A stretch of DNA of 64,000 nucleotides from Blautia caecimuris (GTDB taxonomy: Bacteria; Bacillota; Clostridia; Lachnospirales; Lachnospiraceae): the NCBI RefSeq assembly GCF_024622975.1, contig NZ_JANJZT010000006.1:89102-153101 (forward strand), read 5' to 3'. Below, in pieces: positions 54,417 through 63,263 of the stretch; position 1 is the stretch's first letter, and the number at the start of each line of letters is the position of its first letter. The notes under the pieces were generated by a model, which was given only the letters and a program-made list of their open reading frames with translations, ran no database searches and was not told where the DNA came from. The position numbers and the translations under genes were made by a program.

Positions 54417-54445
54417 AATATAACACTTATTGTTAGCAGAGTCAA
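54417..54445 (-). promoter_or_regulatory. hsp20 promoter
   Basis: On the minus strand: TTGACT (54440-54445), 17-nt spacer, TATATT (54417-54422). Confidence 0.7.
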
Positions 54446-54459
54446 GAGGTGAGTGCTAA
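54433..54459. promoter_or_regulatory. CIRCE-like HrcA operator
   Basis: The right arm GAGTGCTAA is perfect. The left arm TTAGCAGAG matches six of nine bases (consensus TTAGCACTC), with the exact 9-nt spacer. It overlaps the -35 box of the hsp20 promoter. Confidence 0.65.
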
Positions 54460-54542
54460 TATTTTTGTTATTTTTTTGCAAACCCTTTAAAATCAATGGT
54501 TTGCAGTATCTTATTTCTTTTGAAATTGTGATTTTTTCTGTT

Positions 54543-54584
54543 TTGACACCAATTTGACACCAATTTTTCTTTTTGTGGTGTCAA
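54543..54584. repeat. 11-bp direct repeats next to int, probable integrase arm sites
   Basis: TTGACACCAAT occurs at 54543-54553 and 54554-54564, and an inverted TTGACACC at 54577-54584. In Tn916 the integrase N-terminal domain binds 11-bp direct repeats near each end, so these are candidate arm sites. Confidence 0.5.
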
Positions 54585-55801
54585 GCATTTAACACCATAC
54601 TATCTAGTCTTGCAATCTCATTTTCAATCCTTGTCAGCTCTCCAATATGGTTGTACACTTCCATTGTTACATCTATATGAGCGTGTCCCATAATATATTG
54701 AAGAACTTTTACGTCCATACGGCACTCTGCCATTCTGGTACAAGCTGTGTGACGCATTACATGAGCTGAAAACTTTGGTAACAGCTCTGCTTTCCTATGC
54801 TCTTTTTTTGCTCTCTCTACTTCGGTTTTGTTATATGCGTCTACAATGTTATATAAAACACTATTTACGCCATTCGGCATAAGCGGTCTGCCCGATTTCG
54901 CTGTAAAGACAAACCCCGAATACCCGTCCACCTCAATGCTCTTATCCTTTGCAAGCATGAAATTGATTTTACTTTGTTCCTCAAAGGCTTTTGCAACTTC
55001 TTGTGTCATAGGTATAATACGAATACCCGACTCCGTTTTTGGTGTTGAGATATGGAACTTGCAACCATCGCCTAAATTCTTATATATGAGCTGGTGGTCT
55101 ACATTAACCGTTTTTGCCTTGATGTTTATATCTTTCCATGTAAGACCAATCAACTCCCCACACCTTAACCCCGTACCAATCATTATGGTAAACATGGGAT
55201 AATATGTGTTATAGACATTGCTCTGTTTTACAAACTCCATAAACTTTTCTTGTTGAGAAACAGTTAAGGCTTCTTTTTCCTCTGCTGGTTTTCCATAATC
55301 GCTAATGGAACTCTTTGCAGGGTTCTTTCGGATAATATCATCATCAACAGCCATTTCTAATGCAGGATAAAGCAGGTTGTGAATATACTTGATTGTAGAA
55401 TAAGCATATCCAGCTTTGGAAAGTTTCGCATAATACGCTTTGATATGTGAGGGTAAAAGCTGAACAACTTTAATATTTCCAATCTCGTCTTTTACTCTGT
55501 TTTCCCAAGCACGAACATAACTAACTCTTGTAGTATCAGCCAGCTCACGAGTTGCCATATAACGCTCAAATAACGTGTTGAGCGTCATTTTTTTGATTGC
55601 TCCGTCTGTCAGTATGTTATCTTCCATATCTTTTGCAATCTGCTTCTCTTTCTCCCGAAGCTCTGGTAAATCTTGTGCATAGACTGTCAATCTCTTGCCT
55701 GTTCTTACATCTGTATAACGATAACTGTATCTTCCGTCATTACGCCAGTTTTCGCCCTCTCTTAATTTTCTTCCTTTTGGGTCTTTTCTACTAATTGCCA
55801 T
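54581..55801 (-). CDS. int: Tyrosine recombinase, Tn916-type integrase
   Basis: The 406-residue enzyme has an N-terminal arm-binding domain (about 1-70), a core-binding domain (about 80-165) and a catalytic domain with Arg (GLRCGELIGL), HVMRH box, GHAHIDVT and the catalytic tyrosine in VYNH. It excises and integrates the element. ATG 55801 follows AAAGGA at a good distance; ATG 55810 is too close. Length fits Tn916 Int. Confidence 0.93.
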   Translation of the reverse strand: MAISRKDPKGRKLREGENWRNDGRYSYRYTDVRTGKRLTVYAQDLPELREKEKQIAKDMEDNILTDGAIKKMTLNTLFERYMATRELADTTRVSYVRAWENRVKDEIGNIKVVQLLPSHIKAYYAKLSKAGYAYSTIKYIHNLLYPALEMAVDDDIIRKNPAKSSISDYGKPAEEKEALTVSQQEKFMEFVKQSNVYNTYYPMFTIMIGTGLRCGELIGLTWKDINIKAKTVNVDHQLIYKNLGDGCKFHISTPKTESGIRIIPMTQEVAKAFEEQSKINFMLAKDKSIEVDGYSGFVFTAKSGRPLMPNGVNSVLYNIVDAYNKTEVERAKKEHRKAELLPKFSAHVMRHTACTRMAECRMDVKVLQYIMGHAHIDVTMEVYNHIGELTRIENEIARLDSMVLNA

Positions 55802-55905
55802 GAGAACCATTCCTTTCTGAAAAAGCCTCTTTTCTTGTTCTCACAGCGTGCTTTGTCCTTTCTTATTATACTACACACGCCAGAGAACATAAATAGAAAA
55901 TCGCT

Positions 55906-56100
55906 CTATTCTTCCAAATATAGCAAGTATTTCTTAACCTTTTCTATGGAATAAAGAACCCTGCGACCTATCACAATTTTTGCTCCTGCCTGTTCTCCTA
56001 TTTTTCTTGCAGTAGCACGACCACAAGATAACATAGCAGACAGTCCCTCTATATCAACAGCAATCGGCTGTTCCGTTGCTCTTATCTTCGTTTTATTCAT
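55906..56100 (-). CDS. xis: Excisionase, Tn916 Xis-like
   Basis: The 64-residue winged-helix protein (VDIEGLSAMLSCGRATARKIG; IGRRVLYSIEKVKKYL) bends DNA at the element ends to direct integrase to excision. It lies about 100 nt upstream of int. Its start overlaps the stop of a 22-codon leader frame. Confidence 0.87.
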   Translation of the reverse strand: MNKTKIRATEQPIAVDIEGLSAMLSCGRATARKIGEQAGAKIVIGRRVLYSIEKVKKYLLYLEE

Positions 56101-56161
56101 ATTCCAACACCTTACCTCGCTGGAACATTACATCATTTAACACATCAGTATCATTAGTCAT
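56093..56161 (-). CDS. 22-codon leader peptide overlapping xis
   Basis: A 22-residue frame (MTNDTDVLNDVMFQ... to GKVLEYE) begins at ATG 56161 behind a GGGGGTG site and ends at TAA 56093-56095, 8 nt inside xis. This layout suggests translational coupling of xis. It may be a short form of a small protein found before xis in related elements. Confidence 0.5.
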   Translation of the reverse strand: MTNDTDVLNDVMFQRGKVLEYE

Positions 56162-56557
56162 AATGTAACACCCCCTTTACTGTGTGTCTATTTTATAAGT
56201 TACATAAGCAGGCAGACGGCTTTGGAAAGCTCCGTTAGTATCTCAACAATTCCCATTCTTGTGGGCAGAACCGCACCATGCGGACGTATCATTATTCTGT
56301 GAGGATAGGTCGTGGCAAAACGACTTTTCCAATAGTCGCTCTCGGATCACTGCGTGGGTCGCTCGCTTTCTTTTGAAAAGGTTATGGCGTACAGTCCCCG
56401 TGGCTCACTATCTCACAAACGTATCTGTCTGCTTTATTCAGTTGTCAAAGAACTATCGGCTATCCAGCCTATTAAAATCAATTTTTAAATTTGATTTTAA
56501 TAGAATGGCAAGTGAAGTGGCAGGAAAGGGGGACGTGCCAGACTTCACTTGTATGTA
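56162..56557. other. Gene-free regulatory region upstream of xis with a strong hairpin
   Basis: About 400 nt without a convincing gene. TATTAAAATCAA (56470-56481) pairs perfectly with TTGATTTTAATA (56491-56502). The rest has G+C-rich stretches unlike the flanking genes and could encode an untranslated leader RNA on the minus strand. Confidence 0.45.
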
Positions 56558-56791
56558 TTACATCACTACAATTTCAAAATTCATCAGCATATCAAGTAAC
56601 GCTATCTGAACTCTGTTTTTTAATTCAGCGTCCACCACCATGCAGACATTACCGTATTCGTCATACAATTTACGCAGGCACAGTTTGGAAATGTAGCCGT
56701 CATAAAATTTCATAACTGTTTCAATCGCTTCTGGGTCGCCCTCTGTTGCTGATAAAATAATCTCAAAAGGCAGATGTTCATATTTTTTCAT
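56558..56791 (-). CDS. Tn916 small helix-turn-helix regulator
   Basis: The 77-residue protein (MKKYEHLPFEIILSATEGDP, then DPEAIETVMKFYDGYI) matches the small HTH protein encoded beside the sigma-like gene in Tn916 elements (orf8 position). ATGA overlap with the upstream sigma-like gene shows coupling. Confidence 0.75.
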   Translation of the reverse strand: MKKYEHLPFEIILSATEGDPEAIETVMKFYDGYISKLCLRKLYDEYGNVCMVVDAELKNRVQIALLDMLMNFEIVVM

Positions 56792-57207
56792 TTGCGTTCC
56801 TCCATAATTTTTCTCATTGCTTCAAGTGTTTTTGTTCTGTGATACTGGACGTTAGAACGGGGAATTTTAATAAATTCGCTGATTTCACTGTCCGACATAT
56901 CCATAAAGTAGGACAACAAAATAATGTTGCGTTTCTTCTCTGTCAATGTTTTAAGGGCTTCGCTTAACTGGTCGTCCTCAATCCATACTTCAATGCCTAA
57001 GATGTTAAATACAGTATAATCACTTTCGTATTTATCCAATTCTCCAAAACGTGATTGTTCATAATCTGGAATATCTGAAAATAAACATTCGTGCTTCTCA
57101 CGTCTTTTCATATCACGGTAGCCTTTCTTTACTGCACGTTTAATCACTTTTTTTGAAAGGCAATCAAACTGTGCTTCAATGGCTTGTTTGAAAGAAGATG
57201 TTTTCAT
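56788..57207 (-). CDS. Sigma-70-like regulator, Tn916 orf7-type
   Basis: The 139-residue protein has a sigma region 4-type helix-turn-helix (LTEKKRNIILLSYFMDMSDSEISEFIKIPRSNVQYHR in parts). In Tn916 the orf7/orf8 products raise transcription through xis, int and transfer genes. A GAGGTGAG site precedes ATG 57207. Confidence 0.82.
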   Translation of the reverse strand: MKTSSFKQAIEAQFDCLSKKVIKRAVKKGYRDMKRREKHECLFSDIPDYEQSRFGELDKYESDYTVFNILGIEVWIEDDQLSEALKTLTEKKRNIILLSYFMDMSDSEISEFIKIPRSNVQYHRTKTLEAMRKIMEERK

Positions 57208-57727
57208 TTGCTCACCTCCTTTCCGTGCTGGATTGAAATAAACTTTTGTTTATTTCCCCCTTTCCGCACCCTAACTACCAAGAGAGGTGGCAAACTACCA
57301 AGATTTTCAAAAAAATTTTTCTGAAAAACAAAAACAGCCCGACAATGTGTAATTACACAAATGGACTGTTTTATAAATGCTAGTGATATGAAATTTTAAT
57401 TCATATAAAGGGTATAATGATTGTAATAGCGGACTGAAATATTTATCCAGTTGAGAACGACGAAGCGTTCTTCCGTATGCAATCATGGTATAGCCCCCTT
57501 TAACCAGAGCCATACCTTATATACTCCCAATAAAAAAGGACAGTTCTGGTTATATCCAAAACCGTCCCGTTATTTTTCAAGACGCACAAAAGTATATTAT
57601 CTGGGAACGGTTTTTTTTATTTACCGCACACGATAACAGCTTTTGAATTATTACTGCATACTATATGCAATTTTAACACATTCTAAATATACAGCATGAA
57701 GTATAAACTCATGCTAGGTGATTTAAA
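57208..57727. other. Divergent control region between the sigma-like and XRE genes
   Basis: About 520 nt. AACCGTCCC (57560-57568 area) can pair with GGGAACGGTT (about 57603-57612, one bulge), followed by TTTTTTT, giving an attenuator-like structure. A+T-rich sequence beyond it must hold divergent promoters. Short frames here lack support. Confidence 0.45.
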
Positions 57728-58087
57728 ATGAGAAAAGCAAAAGAAACACAGACTTTTGATTTCAGACCTTTAGGACTGGCAATCAGAGAAGCCCGTGAGA
57801 GAGCAGGGCTTTCTCGTAATGATTTAGGCGATAAAGTGTTCTATGGGGAACGGCATATCGCAGATATTGAAAATGTTGGTTCACACCCAAGTTTTCAATT
57901 ATTCCATGATTTAGTTACCATGTTCAATATATCGGTTGATGAATATTTCTATCCAACAGAGAAAGTTGTAAAAAGCACAGCTCGCCGTCAAATAGAAACA
58001 TCTCTTGATTTATTGAGTGATAGCGAATTAAAAATCATTCAAGGTACGATTGACGGTATCTTGAAAAGCAGGGAGAGCAAGAAGTAA
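57728..58087 (+). CDS. XRE-family repressor, Tn916 orf9-type
   Basis: The 119-residue protein has a Cro/CI-type helix-turn-helix (LAIREARERAGLSRNDLGD; YGERHIADIENVGSHPSF) and a short helical tail. In Tn916 orf9 is thought to repress the regulators transcribed in the other direction. It faces the sigma-like gene as in Tn916. Confidence 0.82.
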   Translation: MRKAKETQTFDFRPLGLAIREARERAGLSRNDLGDKVFYGERHIADIENVGSHPSFQLFHDLVTMFNISVDEYFYPTEKVVKSTARRQIETSLDLLSDSELKIIQGTIDGILKSRESKK

Positions 58088-58188
58088 TCAGCTTCTTGTT
58101 TTCCCCTTTTTTGCATTATCTATTTGCTGATCTGCTCCGCAGGTAGCAAATAAGAACCGACAATCTATAAGTTACAATAACCTACAAA

Positions 58189-58374
58189 TTATCGGCTCTG
58201 CGTCTTAGCGTCTGGCTCTTTGATAATAGTTACTTTTCCATGCTTTATATTGATTAAAGTTTCCATTTTGCACTTTGGACAGAACAATGGGAAATTTATC
58301 AATTCCGTATCTTTTCGTACCTTTGTGCGTGTCTTACTATTGCAAATGGGGCATAATTCCCATGATTGTTTCAT
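58189..58374 (-). CDS. Cysteine-rich zinc-ribbon protein (KTR-type)
   Basis: The 61-residue protein has CPIC near residue 8 and CPKC near 33, a zinc-ribbon pattern with the KTR segment (NSKTRTKVRKD) that gives the family its name. Such small proteins are frequent next to cargo genes of Tn916-like elements. Function unknown. Confidence 0.7.
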   Translation of the reverse strand: MKQSWELCPICNSKTRTKVRKDTELINFPLFCPKCKMETLINIKHGKVTIIKEPDAKTQSR

Positions 58375-58390
58375 TACAGAAACACCACCT

Positions 58391-59005
58391 TTATTTTAAA
58401 AGTTCATCATAGTATTTTACGTTTCCTGTCGAGTAATAATTGTAAAAAGCAGTAATTTTCTTGTCAGAATATACATTAAGGCTCTTTAGAATATTTTTCG
58501 TCCATTCTAATGAACCTGCCGAACTTGCTGTCACTAAGTTTCTGTCTAAAACGGAATTAGAACAAACATACGAGCTCTGTCCTGCATAGTTTTTTGAAAA
58601 GAAATTTAGATACTCCAGAGAATTACTTGTGTGTTTAAATTTATCTAATATACCATAATCAGCAAGTGCGAGTGTTGCCCCACAAATAGCACCTACTAAA
58701 ATATTTTTGTTTAAACATTCTTGTGCTTTTTCCAATATTTCTTGATTTTCTTTACTTCCCCAAGTAGAAGAACCCGGTAAAAGTAGAGCTGTACTAGCGT
58801 TGAAATCAACTTCTGATATAGTATAATCTGGAACAATTGTTAATCCACCTAAAGTTAAGACGGGTTCTTTATTAAAACCAACTGTCTTTACTTCAAATTC
58901 TTTAGTTCCATTTTTTAATAATTTTTCCATACTGAACGCTTGTAAAATATAACCAATTTCGCATTCTGCCATGTCGTCTAATAAATATACATATACTTTT
59001 TTCAT
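58391..59005 (-). CDS. DJ-1/PfpI family protein
   Basis: The 204-residue protein has the flavodoxin-like DJ-1 fold with the nucleophile-elbow cysteine in VGAICGATLALAD (about residue 111) and LLLPGSSTWG. Family members include glyoxalases, proteases and stress sensors; the activity here is unknown. ATG 59005 has GAGGAG 8 nt upstream; a GTG at 59011 is less likely. It follows the WYL regulator by 64 nt, suggesting control by it. Confidence 0.8.
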   Translation of the reverse strand: MKKVYVYLLDDMAECEIGYILQAFSMEKLLKNGTKEFEVKTVGFNKEPVLTLGGLTIVPDYTISEVDFNASTALLLPGSSTWGSKENQEILEKAQECLNKNILVGAICGATLALADYGILDKFKHTSNSLEYLNFFSKNYAGQSSYVCSNSVLDRNLVTASSAGSLEWTKNILKSLNVYSDKKITAFYNYYSTGNVKYYDELLK

Positions 59006-59075
59006 TTTCACATCTCCTCATATTTTCGATATGAGAAAATTATATAGCAGGAATAGTGACAAATGTATGTCACTA

Positions 59076-59990
59076 TTAAGTGAAATTTTTCTTTATTTTG
59101 CTGATATGAGCTAATACCTTTTCTTTGTATTTTTGAGGGGATAATATTTTTACTTTATCGCAAAGTCCCAAAAGGATTGAGAATGTCATAAAATCATTTT
59201 CTTTAATCTCAATTTCTCTTATAAAACAGTCGTTGACAGTTTCAACAATTTTCCCTTTAAAGTATTCATTAACTAAAGTGTCTATTTCTTGTTTATAAGA
59301 TAGAGTAACCATAATATTTGTCTGATTGCGTCTTTTTTCAAAATCAGATAAAAGGTCAGCTATATTATCTTTTGTTTGAAAAAGTTCTTTTGTTAAAGAA
59401 ATATTTTTCATTCTTACCACTTTGAACATACGATAATCATTTTTAAAGGTATCATATCCAAAAACATACCAGGAATACCACCTATAATATGTATGTAATG
59501 GGTTTAGAAAAACTTTTTTTGTATTTCCTGCTGAATTAGTATATGTAAATTTTATAGTTCGCTGTTCTTTTGTTGCTTTATTGATTAAGTCTACGCACCT
59601 CATAATTTGTGGACTTTCAGTTACAACAGAGAAATCAACATCTGGAAGTGCATTGATATTCACATCATTATAGAGATGCTTCATTTTTTCGTAAGTTTCA
59701 ATGACTTTTTTATTTCCGTAAACAGTTCTTAGACTATTTAAAGCAAGCAAAATATATTCTTTATTGTTGCTGTCAATAATTTTTTCATCAATCTTAAAAT
59801 CTTTATTTATTATATAGCCACCATTTACACCTAATTCAGAATAAATCGGAATACCGGCAAGAGTTAGTGTATCAATATCTCGTAAAATCGTTCTGCGAGA
59901 TACTTCAAACTTTTGTGCTAATTCATTTGTTGTTACGCACTCTCTATTTATTAAATAAAAGATTATTCCTATCAGACGTTCTATTTTCAT
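59076..59990 (-). CDS. YafY-type regulator with HTH and WYL domains
   Basis: The 304-residue protein has an N-terminal helix-turn-helix (CVTTNELAQKFEVSRRTILRDIDTL in parts) and a WYL domain (HTYYRWYSWYVFGYDTFKNDYRMFKVVRM in parts), followed by a C-terminal WCX region. WYL regulators bind nucleic acid ligands or respond to stress. ATGA overlap with the small gene upstream. Confidence 0.85.
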   Translation of the reverse strand: MKIERLIGIIFYLINRECVTTNELAQKFEVSRRTILRDIDTLTLAGIPIYSELGVNGGYIINKDFKIDEKIIDSNNKEYILLALNSLRTVYGNKKVIETYEKMKHLYNDVNINALPDVDFSVVTESPQIMRCVDLINKATKEQRTIKFTYTNSAGNTKKVFLNPLHTYYRWYSWYVFGYDTFKNDYRMFKVVRMKNISLTKELFQTKDNIADLLSDFEKRRNQTNIMVTLSYKQEIDTLVNEYFKGKIVETVNDCFIREIEIKENDFMTFSILLGLCDKVKILSPQKYKEKVLAHISKIKKNFT

Positions 59991-60223
59991 ACTTTCAGCC
60001 CTTTAACTGTTTTCTTTGTAATTATATAAATATATTCCTCTGGTGTAGGACGCTTGTTTCCAAAATACTTTTTGAAATTTTCGTGTACCTCTGGATCGGT
60101 GCTGTTCATAGCTTCATCAATCGTTGTTTCAATATTAGTCCGAATATCAACTAGCGACATACCACCTGCTTTTGCACCTGTTTTCAAAGCCTTTTTTATT
60201 TCCCGTTTTCTTAGCCTTGTCAT
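59987..60223 (-). CDS. Small protein of unknown function in the cargo operon
   Basis: The 78-residue protein is basic at the start (MTRLRKREIKKALK), then has VDIRTNIETTIDEAMNSTDPE and a Lys-rich end. The middle resembles a helical DNA-contacting domain, but I cannot name a family. A GAGGGAG site precedes ATG 60223 and it is coupled to the WYL gene. Confidence 0.6.
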   Translation of the reverse strand: MTRLRKREIKKALKTGAKAGGMSLVDIRTNIETTIDEAMNSTDPEVHENFKKYFGNKRPTPEEYIYIITKKTVKGLKV

Positions 60224-60258
60224 TTACAACTCCCTCCTAATAATGAGTATTGAAATAA

Positions 60259-61242
60259 TTAAATTGAAATAAACGGCTCAATGTACTTTTGTATAAAATC
60301 TATGCGGTCAAATATTGTTGGTTTAAAATATGAAGTAACTGCTATTACTATGTTTTTCAACGGATTTACATAGATAACATTCCCACTATTTCCTATGGCT
60401 GCATATATACGCTTATTTTCATCTACAATCCACCAAAGATACCCATAAGACATATTTCTAAATTCTTCTCCGCATTTATAATTTGGTTTTGTTATTTCTT
60501 CAATCCATTTAGATGATACAATTTGTTTTCCATTATGAACACCTTTATCTAAACAAAGTTGTCCGATTTTCGCCATATCTATTGCAGAAAAGCATAAACC
60601 ATATCCAGCCGTACCTATTCCTTTTGGGTCGCAAAACCATATATTTTTTTGCGGTTCTTTAGATATAGTAAAATGTTTATGTTCTTCGGCAGTTTCCGCT
60701 AAATAATTTATATGTTTTTCTACTCCAATAGGTTCAAATAAAAACTTATTTGCAAAGTCAACAACTTTTATACCACTCGTTTTTGATATAATACCAGTTA
60801 GTATATGTATGCCTAAAGTTGAGTATTTGAATTGTCCAGTCAATCCTTTTCTTCCACCCAGAAAATCTAAAGCTGAAACCGTCCAATCATCACTTGAACA
60901 AATTTTAGTCCACGGTTCATACTTATACTTATAAGGTGCAGTCATAGTCAGTAAATGCTTGATTGTAACTTGTTGAATTGTTTTTTCCCCCCTTTTAATT
61001 TTATATTCGGGGAAAAAGTCTAGTACATGTTGGTCTATGCTTTTTATAAACTCTTTATCAAGTGCTATTCCTACAAGTAATGCCACAATACTTTTGGTTG
61101 CAGACATAACATGGCAAGTATCTATTTTTTTATAATTATTCCATTCATCAGAATAAACTTCTTTACCGTCTTTATAGCATGATATTTGACAGATATTAGG
61201 CTGTTTTTCTTCAATAAAATCGTGTAGTTCTTTTCTATTCAT
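60259..61242 (-). CDS. Serine hydrolase, beta-lactamase class C/DD-peptidase-like
   Basis: The 327-residue protein has the SxxK motif SATK (in HVMSATKSIVALLVG), a YGLCFSAIDMAKIGQ region in the position of the second motif, and GYLWWIV towards the C-terminus. Members include esterases, D-amino peptidases and true beta-lactamases. No signal peptide is evident, so it looks cytoplasmic and is unlikely to be a classical resistance enzyme. The start is uncertain; an upstream start at 61296 is possible. Confidence 0.7.
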   Translation of the reverse strand: MNRKELHDFIEEKQPNICQISCYKDGKEVYSDEWNNYKKIDTCHVMSATKSIVALLVGIALDKEFIKSIDQHVLDFFPEYKIKRGEKTIQQVTIKHLLTMTAPYKYKYEPWTKICSSDDWTVSALDFLGGRKGLTGQFKYSTLGIHILTGIISKTSGIKVVDFANKFLFEPIGVEKHINYLAETAEEHKHFTISKEPQKNIWFCDPKGIGTAGYGLCFSAIDMAKIGQLCLDKGVHNGKQIVSSKWIEEITKPNYKCGEEFRNMSYGYLWWIVDENKRIYAAIGNSGNVIYVNPLKNIVIAVTSYFKPTIFDRIDFIQKYIEPFISI

Positions 61243-61322
61243 AGTATCAATCTCATCTCCATTTCGCGTTATCATATATGAAATATCCATCCACAAAATT
61301 TAAGTCTTTGATATATATTTGC

Positions 61323-62144
61323 TCATTTCTTTTTTACCGGATAATAAATTTCAGTTACTAGGTTATCTTCATTTGAAGTTTGTGTTGGGTCAGTAATATA
61401 AACTTCATAAAGGGGACCATTGTTTTCATAACCATTCTGTTCTGCCCATTTACATTGTTTCGTATAAATAGATGGCAAATTAGAATATCCGCCATGTAGA
61501 GTTGTTTTTAAACATAGTCCCGGACAAAAATCTCTTGTTCCCGTAACAAATTGCTTTACTGGAATAGCAAATTCTGTATCTAATCCCAAAGGAGTAAACT
61601 CATCGCTATGAAAAAGTACCATAGGCGGAGCAGTGACGGTTAATTTGTCATATTGAATTTTCCTTAATATTGAATTAAAACAATAAGCGTATTGTTCTTC
61701 CATTTCAAACTTATAAACCATTTTACGAATAGAAACCAAATACATAACTGGTAATTCAACAAGTTGTACATCAATCTTATTCAAATAAGACATGATTGAT
61801 TTTCCTTGTTTCAAAACTGCTATATCTTCATTTAACCGTTCTGCAATTTGCGAATATATCTGTATTTGTTTTTCTAATTCTACCTTTTTCTTATAAAGTT
61901 CTATGGATAATTTTTCATTTGGTATTTCTTCCGATGTAATAATCGCTCTAATTTCTTCCAAAGAAAAATTATATTGTTTTAGACGGTTAATAAATAACAT
62001 AGTTTCTAATTGCTCAATGGAATAATATCTATAACCGTTCTCTTGATTGATTTTACTGGGTTTTATAAGTCCGATTTCATCATAATAACGAAGTGTTTTT
62101 GTAGAAACTTTACATATCTTTGAAAATTCACCTATAGATAACAT
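61323..62144 (-). CDS. MerR-family regulator with GyrI-like effector domain
   Basis: The 273-residue protein has an N-terminal MerR helix-turn-helix (MLSIGEFSKICKVSTKTLRY then EIGLIKPSKINQENGYRYY), a coiled coil (about 75-120) and a C-terminal GyrI-like domain (about 125-273) of the kind that binds drugs or small cations in BmrR. It probably regulates its own operon, including the serine hydrolase 27 nt downstream, from a 19-bp-spacer promoter. Confidence 0.85.
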   Translation of the reverse strand: MLSIGEFSKICKVSTKTLRYYDEIGLIKPSKINQENGYRYYSIEQLETMLFINRLKQYNFSLEEIRAIITSEEIPNEKLSIELYKKKVELEKQIQIYSQIAERLNEDIAVLKQGKSIMSYLNKIDVQLVELPVMYLVSIRKMVYKFEMEEQYAYCFNSILRKIQYDKLTVTAPPMVLFHSDEFTPLGLDTEFAIPVKQFVTGTRDFCPGLCLKTTLHGGYSNLPSIYTKQCKWAEQNGYENNGPLYEVYITDPTQTSNEDNLVTEIYYPVKKK

Positions 62145-62176
62145 AAATCTCCTCCTTTCAACTTACTTCCACACTT

Positions 62177-62207
62177 ATAGTACACCTTGCCGTAAGGGTA
62201 AAGTCAA
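62177..62207 (-). promoter_or_regulatory. MerR-type promoter with 19-bp spacer
   Basis: On the minus strand: TTGACT (62202-62207), 19-nt spacer containing the dyad ACCCTTACGGCAAGGT, and TACTAT (62177-62182). The long spacer with a dyad between the boxes is the hallmark of MerR-activated promoters. Confidence 0.75.
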
Positions 62208-62344
62208 TGTGATAATTCTATATGCTATTCCCCCACTTACACCTAAAATAACACGATAAGAAATGAATTTCCAACTATTTTTTAGTTTCATAAAAAGGCT
62301 TGTATGCCACTAAAAAAGTAACGTGCAAGCCTTTACTCAACTTG

Positions 62345-63247
62345 TTATCTTACAATCTTCCAGTTGCTATCCTTATGTAGCACAAGTTCATACTGCGATA
62401 CCTGCGTCGCCTTTGTCTGATTATCAAGGAATTTCACAGCTACCTTGACTTTCACATTGTCCCCGTCCTTTGTAAATACTGGGTTTACCAATTCAGAATA
62501 AAGGTAGTCCCTGCCGATAGGTTCAAGCACATTTCCCGATACATAATAGGCAAGCTCTTTTTCTGTGGCTGTCGGGTACAGCTTAAAAAATGTTTCCAGA
62601 AAAGCGGTAGCGTCGTTCACGGTATCAGCGTCCACGCTTGCGTCTGTTTCTGGCGTCTTTGGCTCAAAGTCTGATTTTTCGATTGCTGGTGCAAGGGTAG
62701 GGCTCTGAACGATTACCATATCCCCGTCAGCGTCCACATGGACTTTTACAGTATAGGTTGCCTTGACCGCTGTTGTCTGTTCTCCCTCTTTTATCTGCTG
62801 ATCTACTTCGTAGGTAGCAGAAAAAGTGTCTGTTCCCGACTGTTCGATATTCCAAACAATCACATCTGTAACCGTGGAGCTGGTCGGTATATCCGTTCTA
62901 ATGGTATCCACATTCAAGTCCTGCAATTCCTTTGTCAGATAACCGCTGATTGCCTGCGTCCTTGCTTCGATAGCTTCTTTGCTGTTACTCCATGTGTAAT
63001 AGGACTTTGCAAAGTTCTTCACGAAATTTTCTATCCCGTTGGTGTCCTGCAAGCGAAGCTCAATGACTTCTTTTTCATGGGTCGTGTGCTGGTCGATAGC
63101 CGTAAAATTCTTATACACCCCAAAACTCACGCTTGCGATAAGCACCACCCACAATGCAATCACGGTTTTCTTATGTGTGCCTACCTTGACAGTACGCACC
63201 TTTTTTTCTTTGACATTTTCTGTCTGTTTCTTATTCTTCTTAAACAT
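62345..63247 (-). CDS. Tn916 orf13-type conjugation protein (TcpC-like)
   Basis: The 300-residue protein has one membrane span (about 28-46) and a large external domain of two related beta-alpha folds with a Thr/Lys-rich linker, matching Orf13/TcpC of Gram-positive transfer systems. It is a structural part of the mating channel. The length is close to the Tn916 protein. Confidence 0.87.
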   Translation of the reverse strand: MFKKNKKQTENVKEKKVRTVKVGTHKKTVIALWVVLIASVSFGVYKNFTAIDQHTTHEKEVIELRLQDTNGIENFVKNFAKSYYTWSNSKEAIEARTQAISGYLTKELQDLNVDTIRTDIPTSSTVTDVIVWNIEQSGTDTFSATYEVDQQIKEGEQTTAVKATYTVKVHVDADGDMVIVQSPTLAPAIEKSDFEPKTPETDASVDADTVNDATAFLETFFKLYPTATEKELAYYVSGNVLEPIGRDYLYSELVNPVFTKDGDNVKVKVAVKFLDNQTKATQVSQYELVLHKDSNWKIVR

Positions 63248-63263
63248 AGTTTCTAAGTCCTTT

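Noticed and set aside
57307..57513. A 68-residue minus-strand frame between the sigma-like and XRE genes
   Set aside because: It covers a control region with hairpins and its composition is not protein-like; support is too weak to call it a gene.
60259..61242. The serine hydrolase as an antibiotic-resistance beta-lactamase
   Set aside because: Only SxxK is clear and there is no signal peptide, so a general hydrolase call is safer.
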